DNA of 64,000 nt. It comes from Alphaproteobacteria bacterium (GTDB lineage Bacteria; Pseudomonadota; Alphaproteobacteria; Rhizobiales; Xanthobacteraceae). The notes under the pieces are model-generated. The model was not told where the DNA came from. It did not search any database and worked only from the letters and a program-made list of their open reading frames with translations. This document shows positions 16,511 to 25,429 of the stretch, piece after piece (position 1 is the stretch's first letter; every line of letters begins with the position of its first letter). The position numbers and the translations under genes were made by a program. Where the stretch lies: NCBI GenBank assembly GCA_037200445.1, contig JBBCGH010000001.1:3968001-4032000 (forward strand), written 5' to 3'.

Positions 16511-16948
16511 CTAGTTCTTCTTCGCCCGGTAGGTCTCGTGGCAGCCGCCGCAGTTCTTGGTGATGCCGGAGAAGGTTGTCTTGAAGCTGTCGGCGTCCTT
16601 CACGGCCGAGGCAGCGGCCTTCGCGTCCGCGCCGAACTTCGCAAACTTGGCATCGAAGTCGGCCTTGTTCTGCCAGATCGCCGGGAGCGCGGCGGTGTCG
16701 CCGCCGGTCTTGGACGTCTCCGGGAACAGGCCCGGCATCTTCGCCGCGGCATCGACGTAGGTCGTGAAAATCGTCTGCGCCTTGCCCTGATCGTACGGCA
16801 CCTCGCCCTTCGCCATTCCGCCGCCGGTCTTGGTCTGGGCGCCGACCTCTTTCATGATCGCCTTGCGCTGGGCGATCGGATCGGATTGCGCGGCAACAGC
16901 GGTGATACCGATTGCAATCGCCGAGACGGCGAGCACCGTACGGATCAT
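16511..16948 (-). CDS. Cytochrome c' / c-556 family protein
   Basis: Cytochromes c' are periplasmic four-helix-bundle haem proteins linked to NO binding, detoxification or electron transfer. The 145-residue product has a signal peptide (about 1-20, ending AVAAQ), typical helices (AQRKAIMKEVGAQ, FDAKFAKFGADAKAAA) and the C-terminal haem site CGGCH followed by ETYRAKK, the hallmark position. It has the usual family length. It is a single gene ended by a good intrinsic terminator. The nearby dihaem cytochrome is not in the same unit. No nitrite or nitric-oxide reductase genes are in the window. Confidence 0.93.
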   Translation of the reverse strand: MIRTVLAVSAIAIGITAVAAQSDPIAQRKAIMKEVGAQTKTGGGMAKGEVPYDQGKAQTIFTTYVDAAAKMPGLFPETSKTGGDTAALPAIWQNKADFDAKFAKFGADAKAAASAVKDADSFKTTFSGITKNCGGCHETYRAKKN

Positions 16949-17121
16949 TGAGCGTCTCCCCTCATTGTCGGCCGGAGGTTTCCGGCTTTCCGGTCAACCC
17001 CGATAAACGCATGTTATTCCTCGAAAAACACGCCCCGTTAGAGAAGGACCAAGATCACGATCCCGTGAACTATGGGCTGGAGGGCCGCACATGCGCGCCT
17101 TTGACACAGGCGCGGCCGGTT

Positions 17122-17696
17122 TCAGATGCCGGTCGCAAACCGCGCCATGATGACGATGATCACGATCTGCATGACGCCCTGTGCGGCGACCGCGAAGAAA
17201 AAGCTCTGCATCATGCGCGCGATCCGGCCGTAGTCGGGGTTGGGCTTCTGCAATTCGAAGCAGACGCGCAAGTTGGTCGGGAGGAGGTAGCCCTCCCTTG
17301 CACCGTCATTGCGACGACGAGCGCAAGCGCGGCCGCGACCCAGCCGTATTCCGGCCACGGCAGTTCGGTGAAGCCGCGCACTTGCGCGAGATACCAGCCG
17401 GTCGTGCCGGTGATGATCGCCAGCGTCGGCATCAGGAACAGCGTGCGTGGCGTGAGCCGCAGCAGGACCGCGCGGCGCGCCTGCGGCTCAACCCGGCGCA
17501 GGATTGGCCCGAGCACGAACCCCATGAACAGGTCGATGCCGGTCCACAGCAGTCCGCAGAAGACGTGCACCCAGTTCAGGAACCAGAGGCTTCCGCTGGC
17601 TATTGCGGCGATCATCACCGCGAAGGCAATCGCCACATACCAGAGGTAATGCAGGCGGATCAGGCTTTGCGGCTCACTGGCGGTGATGGTGGTCAT
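17122..17696 (-). pseudogene. Frameshifted multi-pass inner-membrane protein
   Basis: Two adjoining frames together make one membrane protein of about 190 residues. The first (from 17696) gives four hydrophobic helices including WFLNWVHVFCGLLWTGIDLF. The second picks up as GYLLPTNLRVCFELQKPNPD and ends with a last helix (VMQIVIIVIMARFATGI, stop at 17122). The frames meet near 17285-17300 at a G-rich run and need one extra base to join. Either the gene is broken or the sequence has an indel error there. The WVHxxxGxxW pattern is like that of putative membrane redox or DUF2269-like proteins, but the function is unknown. Confidence 0.7.
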
Positions 17697-17702
17697 GCGA
17701 TG

Positions 17703-17959
17703 CTAGCCGATCAACTTGTCGTATTGGGCGTGCGAGCCAATCCAGAACCACAAGAAGCCATCGTCGACTTCGACACCGAGCGCGCGGTACCCGAGACCGA
17801 CGCGAACGGACCAGTATCCTCCCCACCTTCTTCAGATTCAGCGACGGATGCTTCGGGTTTTCTTTAAGGAGCCTGTAGTTCTTGTCCGCGAGTACCCGCA
17901 CGGGTTCAGGTAGAGTTTGATAAGCATCCCAGAACTTGCGGCTGGCAAAAATGCCTCAT
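17703..17959 (-). pseudogene. RelE/ParE-like toxin gene with two frameshifts
   Basis: Three reading frames in series give a RelE-superfamily toxin of about 85 residues: an N-terminal MRHF, then ASRKFWDAYQTLPEPVRVLA and HPSLNLKKVG, then YWSVRVGLGYRALGVEVDDG and FLWFWIGSHAQYDKLIG before the stop at 17703. Joining them needs one base removed at the A/T run at 17947-17951 and one at the C/G run near 17819-17824. The ATG overlaps the antitoxin stop as ATGA, the usual toxin-antitoxin layout. As written the toxin is inactive, unless these homopolymer indels are sequencing errors. Confidence 0.7.
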
Positions 17960-18156
17960 AGCTCGCGGGCGCGACCAGCGCGAAAGTCTTCTTTTGCCTC
18001 GTTCGCAAGCCTGTTGAGTTTTCCGGCTTTGGAATCGCGTTCGATCTTGGCGTCGAAGCGCTCCGCATCGAACACCTCGAACCACGCACGAAACTGCGCA
18101 AGCTCATCGGGCGGTAGGCTCGACACAGCCTGTTCGATCTCTTTCACGGATGTCAT
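17956..18156 (-). CDS. Antitoxin-like protein (partner of RelE-like toxin)
   Basis: The 66-residue protein starts MTSVKEIEQAVSSLPPDELA and continues with FRAWFEVFDAERFDAKIERD, ending in FRAGRAREL. This is the common acidic-helical antitoxin of RelE-type modules in Hyphomicrobiales. Its C-terminal half would wrap the toxin. The ATG at 18156 is preferred over an in-frame GTG at 18165. Its stop overlaps the toxin ATG, so the pair is translationally coupled. Because the toxin frame is interrupted here, the antitoxin may now be an orphan. Autoregulation by the antitoxin is typical of the family, but no operator was identified. Confidence 0.82.
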   Translation of the reverse strand: MTSVKEIEQAVSSLPPDELAQFRAWFEVFDAERFDAKIERDSKAGKLNRLANEAKEDFRAGRAREL

Positions 18157-18190
18157 GGCAGACACACTAGCATGACACCCCGAGCCTCTC

Positions 18191-21100
18191 CTACTCCGCC
18201 GGATGCGGCGCCGGCGCTGGCTTGCGCCGTGCGGCGGCGCCCGCGATCCAGCGGCACACCACGTAGAACACCGGCGTGAAGATCAGCCCGAACACGGTCA
18301 CGCCGATCATGCCCGAGAACACCGCGGTGCCGAGTGCCTGGCGCAGCTCCGCGCCAGCGCCAATCGCGCTCACCAGCGGAAACACGCCCAGCACGAATGC
18401 GAGCGACGTCATGACGATCGGCCGCAACCTTAAGCGCGCCGCCTCGATCGCGGCCTCGAAACGGTCGCGGCCCTGATCCTCGAGCTGCTTGGCAAACTCC
18501 ACGATCAAAATGGCGTTCTTCGCCGCCAGCGCGATGAGCACGATGAAGCCGACCTGCGTGAGAATGTTGTTGTCCTGCCCGCGCAGGATCACGCCTAAAA
18601 TCGCCGCCACCAGGCACATCGGCACGATCAGGATCACGGCGAGAGGCAGCGTGAGGCTTTCGTATTGCGCCGCCAGCACCAGGAACACGAACACCACGCC
18701 GAGCACGAAGGCGAACATCGCGGTGTCGCCCGCGCGGATCTGCTGGAACGCGAGCGTGGTCCATTCAAAGGAAAATCCCGGTGGCAGCGTCTCGGCCGCC
18801 AGCTTCTGCATGATCTCGATCGCCTGCCCCTGGCTGTAGCCGGACGCCGCGTTCCCATCGAGCTCGGCCGCCGGATAGATGTTGTAGCGCGGCACGCGGT
18901 AGGGCCCGGAGATGTCCCGCACGGTCGTGAACGAGCCGAGCGGCACGGTTTCGCCGAAGGAATTGCGCACGCGCAACTGCAGCACGTCCTTCGGCTCGAG
19001 CCGATACTTCGCATCCGCCTGCGCCTGGACGCGGAAGGTGCGGCCGAACAGGTTGAAGTCGTTGACGTAGGCCGAGCCGAGATAGATTTGCAGCGCGCTG
19101 AAGACGTCCTGAACGTTGATGCCGAGCAGCTGCGCCTTGTTGCGGTCGATGTCGAGATAGAGCTGCGGCGTCGAGGTTTCGAACAGCGAGAACACCTGTT
19201 GCACGCCCGGCGTCTGCGCCGCGCGGCCCATCATGGCACCGATGGCCTGCTGCAGCGCCTGCAGCCCGGCGCCGCCGCGGTCCTCCACCATCATCCGGAA
19301 GCCGCCGGCATTGCCGATGCCGGAAACCGGCGGCGGCAGCACCACGATCAGGAACGCATCCTGGATGGACGACAGCTTCTGGATCAGGGTGCGCTGCAGC
19401 GCCGTCGCCGACTTGGCCGGATCCTTGGCGCGCTCCTCGAACGGGTCGAGCACGATGAACATCGCGCCCGCGTTCGGCGCGTTGGTGAAGGTCGCGCCCG
19501 AGAAGCCGACCACGTTCACCGCATGCGCGACGCCGGGCGTCGCCAGCACCATTTCGGCCGCGCGGCGCATCACCTCGTCGGTACGCTGGAGCGAGGCGCC
19601 GGGCGGCAACTGCGAGGCAATGATCAGGATGCCGCGGTCGATCTGCGGGATGAAGCCGCGCGGCGTCCGGTTGAATTCGGTCAGGCCGGCTCCAAGAATC
19701 GCCAGATAGGCGAGCACCATCACGATCGCGTGCCGGACCACCTTGCGGGTGAGCCAGCCGTAGCCGCGCGCGAAGCCCTCGAAGCCGTGATTGAAAAGGC
19801 GGAAGAAGCCGTGGATCGGCTTCTCCCACCAGCTGTCCTTGTGCCCGGGATCGTGATGCTTGAGCAGGAGCGCGCACATCGCGGGAGAGAGCGTCAGCGA
19901 CACGACCAGCGAAATGACGGTCGCGCTCGCAATGGTCAGCGCGAACTGCCGGTAGAACTGGCCCGAGATGCCGGTGATGAAGGTGGCCGGCACGAAAACG
20001 GCGCACAGCACCAGCGCAATCGAAATGAGCGCGGTGCCGACTTCGTCCATGGTGCGGCGCGCGGCATCGCGCGGCGAAAGACCCGCCGCAATGTTGCGCT
20101 CGACGTTCTCGACCACGACGATCGCATCGTCCACCACAATGCCGATGGCCAGCACGAGTCCGAACAGTGAGAGATTATTCAGCGAGAAACTGAACAAGCT
20201 CATGATGAAAAACGTTCCGATGAGCGAGATCGGAATGGCGAGCAGCGGAATGACCGCGGCGCGCCAGGTCTGCAAGAACAATATGATGACGATGACGACG
20301 AGCAGCACCGCCTCGAAGATGGTTTCGACGACGGCGCGCACCGACTGCTGAATGAACTGGGTGGGGTTGTAGAATAGCCCGTACTGGAGGCCGGACGGAA
20401 AGCCCTTCGAGAGCTCCTCCACGGTTCGGACGATGTTGTCGCCCGTCGTCAGCGCGTTCGAGCCTGGGCGCTGGAACACGGCGAGCGCAACGGAATCGTA
20501 GCGGTCGAGATACGAGTTCGACGAATAATCCTGCGCGATCAGCTCGACCCGCGCGACATCGCGCAGCTTCACCACCGCGTTCGCAGTCTGCTTGACGACG
20601 ATGTTGCGGAATTCCTCCGGCTCGGACAGCCGCCCGAGCGTGCGCACCGCGACCTGGAACGCGAGCTGGTTCGCCACCGGCGGCTGGTTGAGCACGCCGG
20701 AGGCAACCTGGATGTTCTGCGCGGCAAGCGCCAGGGTCACGTCGGCCGCGGTCAGGTTGAGCGATTGCAGGCGGTTCGGATCGAGCCAGACCTGCATCGC
20801 ATAGTCGCGCTGGCCGAACACCGTGATCGATCCGACACCATCGACGCGGGTGAGCACGTCCTTGATCTGGATATTCGCGTAGTTCGAGATGAACAGCGCA
20901 TCGCGCGACTTGTCGGGCGAGAACAGGCTCACCACCATCAGGATGTCGGGTGAACTCTTGGTGACCACCACGCCGATCTGCTGCACCTGGACGGGAAGGC
21001 GCGGCTGCGCGATCGCGACGCGGTTCTGCACCTGCACCTGTGCGGTATCGAGATTGGTGCCGAGGTCGAATGTGACCGAGATCGAGAAACGCCCATCGGC

Positions 21101-21355
21101 GGTCGAATTCGACGAGATGTAGAGCATCCCCTCGACGCCATTGATCTGCTGCTCGATCGGCGCGACCACGGTTTCGGCGACGGTCTCGGCGCTCGCGCCC
21201 GGATACTGCCCGACGACGTTGATCACCGGCGGTGCGATTTCGGGATACTGCGCGACCGGCAGGCGCGTGTAGGCGACGCCGCCCAGAATGATGATCACGA
21301 TGGCGATGACCGACGCGAAGATCGGCCGGTCGATGAAGAAGTGGGAGATCTTCAC
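18191..21355 (-). CDS. RND efflux pump inner-membrane transporter (HAE1/AcrB family)
   Basis: This is a proton-driven multidrug exporter subunit of 1054 residues, the full family length. It has 12 transmembrane helices with two large periplasmic loops (about 30-340 and 560-870). The N-terminus MKISHFFIDRPIFASVIAIV is typical. The proton-relay Asp pair in TM4 is present (D409-D410 in AIGIVVDDAIVVVENVER). The gene starts three bases after the stop of the adaptor gene, so the two form an operon. No outer-membrane TolC-type channel gene is adjacent, so a shared one elsewhere would be needed. Substrates are unknown. The adaptor gene carries an apparent frameshift, which would disable the pump if real. 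Confidence 0.95.
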   Translation of the reverse strand: MKISHFFIDRPIFASVIAIVIIILGGVAYTRLPVAQYPEIAPPVINVVGQYPGASAETVAETVVAPIEQQINGVEGMLYISSNSTADGRFSISVTFDLGTNLDTAQVQVQNRVAIAQPRLPVQVQQIGVVVTKSSPDILMVVSLFSPDKSRDALFISNYANIQIKDVLTRVDGVGSITVFGQRDYAMQVWLDPNRLQSLNLTAADVTLALAAQNIQVASGVLNQPPVANQLAFQVAVRTLGRLSEPEEFRNIVVKQTANAVVKLRDVARVELIAQDYSSNSYLDRYDSVALAVFQRPGSNALTTGDNIVRTVEELSKGFPSGLQYGLFYNPTQFIQQSVRAVVETIFEAVLLVVIVIILFLQTWRAAVIPLLAIPISLIGTFFIMSLFSFSLNNLSLFGLVLAIGIVVDDAIVVVENVERNIAAGLSPRDAARRTMDEVGTALISIALVLCAVFVPATFITGISGQFYRQFALTIASATVISLVVSLTLSPAMCALLLKHHDPGHKDSWWEKPIHGFFRLFNHGFEGFARGYGWLTRKVVRHAIVMVLAYLAILGAGLTEFNRTPRGFIPQIDRGILIIASQLPPGASLQRTDEVMRRAAEMVLATPGVAHAVNVVGFSGATFTNAPNAGAMFIVLDPFEERAKDPAKSATALQRTLIQKLSSIQDAFLIVVLPPPVSGIGNAGGFRMMVEDRGGAGLQALQQAIGAMMGRAAQTPGVQQVFSLFETSTPQLYLDIDRNKAQLLGINVQDVFSALQIYLGSAYVNDFNLFGRTFRVQAQADAKYRLEPKDVLQLRVRNSFGETVPLGSFTTVRDISGPYRVPRYNIYPAAELDGNAASGYSQGQAIEIMQKLAAETLPPGFSFEWTTLAFQQIRAGDTAMFAFVLGVVFVFLVLAAQYESLTLPLAVILIVPMCLVAAILGVILRGQDNNILTQVGFIVLIALAAKNAILIVEFAKQLEDQGRDRFEAAIEAARLRLRPIVMTSLAFVLGVFPLVSAIGAGAELRQALGTAVFSGMIGVTVFGLIFTPVFYVVCRWIAGAAARRKPAPAPHPAE

Positions 21356-21358
21356 GGC

Positions 21359-22532
21359 TCAACTCTTCGCCTGCGGCGCGGGCGCCGGCGGCGTCGCGCC
21401 CTGCTCCTGCGGCGTCACCTTGATGTTCGGGCGGATGCGCGCCAGCCCATTCACCACGACGCGGTCGTCGTCGGAGAGCCCCTCCTTGATGACGCGCAGG
21501 TTTCCGACCAATTGGCCCAGCGTCACGTATTTCTGGACCGCCGTGTTGTCGGCGTTGACCACCATCACGTATTTGCGGACCTGCTCGCTCGCGATCGCCA
21601 CGTCCGGGACCATCAGCGCCTCGTAGGGGAGCGAGCCGGGCACGCGCACGCGCGCGAACATGCCCGGCGTGAACAAGCCTTTGGGATTGGGGATCTGCGC
21701 GCGGCCACGGATCGTGCCGCTGGCGCGCTCGATCACGTTGTCGACGAAGTCCATCCGTCCCTTGTGAGGGAAATCCTCCTCATCGATCAGCTTGATCCCG
21801 ATTTCCAGACCGGAATTCGGGCTCGGGGAATCCTTCATGTCGATGCCGAGGCGCTGATAGCGCAGGTACGAGGATTCATCGAAGGTGAACTCGAAACGGA
21901 TCGGATCCATCGTCACGATGGTGGCGAGCAGCGTGGTGCTGCCGCCGGTCCCGCCGGTCACCAGGTTGCCGACCGACACGCGCCGGTCGCCGATTCCGGC
22001 CGCTCACCGGCGCTTTCAGCTCGGTGAACTGAAGATCGAGCTCGGCCTGGCGCACCGCCGCCTCCTGCGCCGCAACGGACGCCTCGGCGACGCTTTTCGC
22101 CTGCGTGCGCTGGTCGAAGGTCTGCTCCGTGATGGTGCGGTCGCGGACCAGCTGGCTGGCGCGCGCCAGATCGCTGGATGCGAACGCCAGATTGGCACGC
22201 GCCTGCGCCAGATTGGCGCGCGCCTGCGCGAGTGTCGCCTCGAACGGGCGCCGGTCGATCGTGAACAGGAGGTCGCCCTGCTTCACGAGCTGGCCGTCGG
22301 TGAAGTCCACCTTGTCGAGATAACCGGAGACGCGCGCCCGTACCTCGACCATGTCGACCGCGATGAAACGCCCGACGTATTCGTCGTAGTCGGTGACCGT
22401 CTGCTTCACCGGCTTCGCGACGGTGACGGCGGGCGGCGCGGGCGCGGCCTGCTTCTGCTCCTGCCCGCATGCGCCAAGGACCGGCGCGAGGGCCAGAAGG
22501 AGCGCCGCAAGGCGCATCACCACAGCATCCAT
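21359..22532 (-). pseudogene. RND efflux periplasmic adaptor, interrupted by a frameshift
   Basis: The first part, from the ATG at 22532, encodes a lipoprotein signal (LLALAPVLGAC), then DYDEYVGRFIAVDMVEVRAR, a lipoyl-like half and the coiled-coil hairpin (QARANLAQARANLAF to AVRQAELDLQFTELKAPVSG). The second part resumes in another frame as IGDRRVSVGNLVTGGTG and gives the remaining beta-barrel and membrane-proximal domains down to 21359. The frames meet at about 21993-21999, where one surplus base in a CCGGAATC stretch breaks the frame. Corrected, the protein would be about 390 residues, the usual adaptor length. It is either a recent pseudogene or a sequencing indel. Confidence 0.85.
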
Positions 22533-22697
22533 GAACCACCCAAAATCCGACAATCCGGGCCACCCTATGCCAGCGCACCCGGACGATGGGCAATCACGTA
22601 ATCGTGGCCCCCGTGCACGCGGCGCCCTGCCCTTTCGCCGCGGCGGCCGGCACCCCATATCTGCGAAAGATTCGCAAGTCCACACCCCGAAAACCCC

Positions 22698-23723
22698 ATG
22701 TTCGATACGATCGATTTCGTGCTCGACGAGCACGCGGGCGCGCCTGCCCCCTCCGGCCTGACGGCGCCGGTCGATGACGGTCCGCTGCTCGATGCCTATT
22801 CGCAGGCGATCACCGACGTGGTCGACCGCGTCGGCCCGGCCGTGGTCCGGATCGACGTCTGGCACGCTCGCCAAGCGATGCGCGCCGGCTCGGGTTCCGG
22901 CGTCATCGTGGCGCCGGATGGCCTTGTCCTGACCAACAGTCACGTGGTCGGCGGCGGCGCGCGCGTCGAATTGATGACCACGGAAGGCCGCAGCCTGACC
23001 GCCCGCGTCGTCGGCGACGATCCCGATACGGATTTGGCGCTGCTGCGGGTCGATGCGCCGGTCACGCTGCCGGCCGCGACGCTGGGCGACTCCAAACGGC
23101 TGCGGCGCGGCCAGCTCGTGGTCGCGATCGGCAATCCGCTCGGCTTCGAGTCCACCGTGACGGCGGGCGTCGTCTCGGCTCTCGGCCGTTCGCTGCGCGC
23201 GCGCACCGGGCGGCTGATCGACGATGTGATCCAGACCGATGCGGCGCTCAATCCCGGCAACTCCGGCGGACCGCTCGTCTCCTCGCGCGGTGAGGTGATC
23301 GGCGTGAACACCGCGATCATCCAGGGCGCGCAGGGCATCTGCTTTGCGGTCGCGTCGAATACGGCGAACTTCGTGCTCGGCGAATTGGTGCGGCATGGCC
23401 GTGTGCGGCGCGCCTATATCGGCATCTCGGCGCAGCAGACGACCATTCCCCGGCGGCTGCAGCTCGCTGCCGGACTGACACAGGCAACGGCTGCGACCAT
23501 CATCGCGTCCGAGCCGGGGAGCCCGGCCAATCTGGCGGGGCTGCTTACCGGCGACATGATCGTGAGGCTCGACGGCGAGCCCGTGACCGGCTCAGACGAC
23601 CTGATCCGCGTGCTCACCGGCGAACGGATCGGCAAAACGGTCGAGATGGATGTGCTGCGGCTCGGCAAGCCGCGCACGTTCACTCTGGTGCCGGAGGAAC
23701 GGAAGAAGGCGACGGCCGCGTAA
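22698..23723 (+). CDS. HtrA/DegP-like trypsin-fold serine protease with PDZ domain
   Basis: The 341-residue protein has a chymotrypsin-fold protease domain (about 40-230) with the full catalytic triad: His82 (LTNSHVV), Asp112 (DTDLALL) and Ser189 (NPGNSGGP). One PDZ domain follows at about 235-330 (GSPANLAGLLTGDMIVRLDG). Unlike most DegP-type proteases it shows no signal peptide: the N-terminus MFDTIDFVLDEHAGAPAPSG is polar, and no other start would add one. It may be cytoplasmic. It is divergent from the RND adaptor, and its 3' end overlaps the convergent murJ gene by 44 bp. Confidence 0.92.
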   Translation: MFDTIDFVLDEHAGAPAPSGLTAPVDDGPLLDAYSQAITDVVDRVGPAVVRIDVWHARQAMRAGSGSGVIVAPDGLVLTNSHVVGGGARVELMTTEGRSLTARVVGDDPDTDLALLRVDAPVTLPAATLGDSKRLRRGQLVVAIGNPLGFESTVTAGVVSALGRSLRARTGRLIDDVIQTDAALNPGNSGGPLVSSRGEVIGVNTAIIQGAQGICFAVASNTANFVLGELVRHGRVRRAYIGISAQQTTIPRRLQLAAGLTQATAATIIASEPGSPANLAGLLTGDMIVRLDGEPVTGSDDLIRVLTGERIGKTVEMDVLRLGKPRTFTLVPEERKKATAA

Positions 23724-25266
23724 CCGGGCTTGGCGTTCGCAAGAAGGACGCGAGCCACGCCTTGCCGAACAGGCCGAGGACGGCTGCGCCGTAGGTGAGC
23801 GCGCCGATGAAGGCGAGCAGCAAAAGCGCGAGCCAGGTGTGCCGGCCCGGGAAGCCCGCGGTCATCGCCAGCACCGGCCATTGGGCGATCCACAGCGCAA
23901 CGAAGAGCGCGAGCCCGGCGATGACGAGCTTCACGACCGCGCGCTTGAACGCGGCATCGAAGCTCATCAAGCCGGCGCGCAGGCCGAACCACAGGATCAG
24001 GACGAAATTGATCCACGCACCGATTGACGTGGCGAGCGCGAGTCCGACCTGCGCGAGTGTCGTGAAATAGAGAAACACGATCTTGAAGAGGATGTTGATG
24101 CCGGCGGCGGTGAGCGCAGCCTTCACCGGGGTCGCGGTGTCGCCGCGCGCGAGAAACGTCGCGGTAACGCTGCGCATCAGCACGAACGGGATCAGCCCGA
24201 TGGTGTAGGCGGCAAGCGTCATCGCGGCCGCCTGGGCGTCCTCGGCGGTGAACTTTCCGCGCATGAACAGCGCGCGCATGATCAGGTCGGGCACGATGAG
24301 AAACGCCGCGACGCAGGGGATTGCGAGCAGCAGCGTGAACTCGATCGCGCGCTCCTGCGCGATGCGCGCGCCGGCCTCATCGCCGGCCGCGATCCGCCGC
24401 GCCATCTCGGGGAGCAGCACGGTGCCGACCGCGATCCCGATCACCCCGCCCGGAAGCTGGTAGAGCCGGTCCGCGTAGTAGAGTGCGGACAGTGCCCCGG
24501 CCGCGAGGAAGCTCGCGATGATGGTGTCGGCGAAGAGGGCGAGCTGCACGCCGGCCGAGCCGACGGTCGCGGGCCCGAGCGCCTTGAAGAAGCGTTTCAC
24601 ATCGTCGTCGAGCACCGGCTTGCGCAACACGGTCATCACGTCCGCGCGCAGCGCCGCGCCGCCGACCAGCAGCACCTCGAGCACGCCCGCGATCAGCACG
24701 CCCCAGGCCGCCGCATGGCCGGGCGTCGGAAAGAACGCCGCGGTGGCGAGCGTCGCCACCATGGTGAGGTTGAGCAGGATCGGGGCGGCGGCGGCCGCCG
24801 CGAAGCGCTCCAGCGAGTTGAGGATGCCGGAGAAGAGCGTCACCAGCGTCATCAGCAACAGATACGGAAACGTGATGCGTGTCAGGGTGACGGCCAGCGG
24901 AAAGCGCGCCGGGTCGCTGTGGAATCCCGGGGCCAGCAGCTCGATCACCGCCGGCGTGAAGAGAAGCGCAAGCGCAAGCAGCACGATCTGGCTGATCAGC
25001 AGCAGTGTGAAGATGCGGTCGCCGAACAGTTTTGCGGCGTCCGCCCCGCCCTTCGTGCGGGTACGCGCGTAGGCGGGCACAAAGGCGGCGGCGAATGCGC
25101 CCTCGGCAAAGATCGCGCGGAAATGGTTCGGCAGGCGGAACGCGACGAGGAACGCATCCGCGACCGGACCGGCGCCGAGCACCGCCGCCATCACGATGTC
25201 GCGCAGGAATCCGGTCACGCGCGACACGAGCGTGAAGCCGCCGACGGTGAGGATGCGATTGATCAT
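23680..25266 (-). CDS. murJ: Lipid II flippase MurJ
   Basis: MurJ moves lipid-linked peptidoglycan precursors across the inner membrane. The 528-residue protein has about 14 transmembrane helices and the MVF-family features: N-terminal TVGGFTLVSRVTGFLRDIVM, GPVADAFLVAFRLPNHFRAIFAEGAF (family Arg residues) and RRIAAGDEAGARIAQERAIE. The start is the ATG at 25266. It is on the minus strand after a palindromic repeat, with the WbpE-like gene upstream. The glycan genes beyond may share this region functionally, but murJ is a general cell-wall gene. The C-terminal end overlaps the protease gene by 44 bp in opposite direction. Confidence 0.95.
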   Translation of the reverse strand: MINRILTVGGFTLVSRVTGFLRDIVMAAVLGAGPVADAFLVAFRLPNHFRAIFAEGAFAAAFVPAYARTRTKGGADAAKLFGDRIFTLLLISQIVLLALALLFTPAVIELLAPGFHSDPARFPLAVTLTRITFPYLLLMTLVTLFSGILNSLERFAAAAAAPILLNLTMVATLATAAFFPTPGHAAAWGVLIAGVLEVLLVGGAALRADVMTVLRKPVLDDDVKRFFKALGPATVGSAGVQLALFADTIIASFLAAGALSALYYADRLYQLPGGVIGIAVGTVLLPEMARRIAAGDEAGARIAQERAIEFTLLLAIPCVAAFLIVPDLIMRALFMRGKFTAEDAQAAAMTLAAYTIGLIPFVLMRSVTATFLARGDTATPVKAALTAAGINILFKIVFLYFTTLAQVGLALATSIGAWINFVLILWFGLRAGLMSFDAAFKRAVVKLVIAGLALFVALWIAQWPVLAMTAGFPGRHTWLALLLLAFIGALTYGAAVLGLFGKAWLASFLRTPSPVTRPSPSSVPPAPE

Positions 25267-25270
25267 CAGA

Positions 25271-25425
25271 CGCCGTCATCGTCCGCCAACGGGCCCGGCC
25301 AAGGGCCGGCCCGATGACAGGCTCCGGCGGACGACCCAGTAATCACGGCGCGCGCGTAAGGCACGGTGATTCCTTCAGCAGGGAATCGGAGTTTACTGGA
25401 TGCCCCGCCTTCGCGGGGCATGACA
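25271..25425. repeat. Double intergenic palindromic repeat
   Basis: Two nested hairpins lie here: GTCATCGTCCGCC with GGCGGACGACCCAGTA, and a second ending in TTTACTGGATGCCCCGCCTT and CGCGGGGCATGAC. Both contain the same CAGTA/TTTACTGG core as the repeat at 13688. It sits between the DegT-family aminotransferase gene and murJ, both on the minus strand. Confidence 0.75.
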
Positions 25426-25429
25426 AGCC

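Noticed and set aside
17674-17901. 75-codon frame as a separate gene
   Set aside because: Its N-terminal part is the middle of the RelE-like toxin; the rest is out-of-frame sequence, so it was merged into the frameshifted toxin.
18665-20170. 501-codon open frame on the plus strand
   Set aside because: It is antisense to the intact RND transporter gene, whose motifs and length are secure; the translation is low-complexity and Arg/His-rich.
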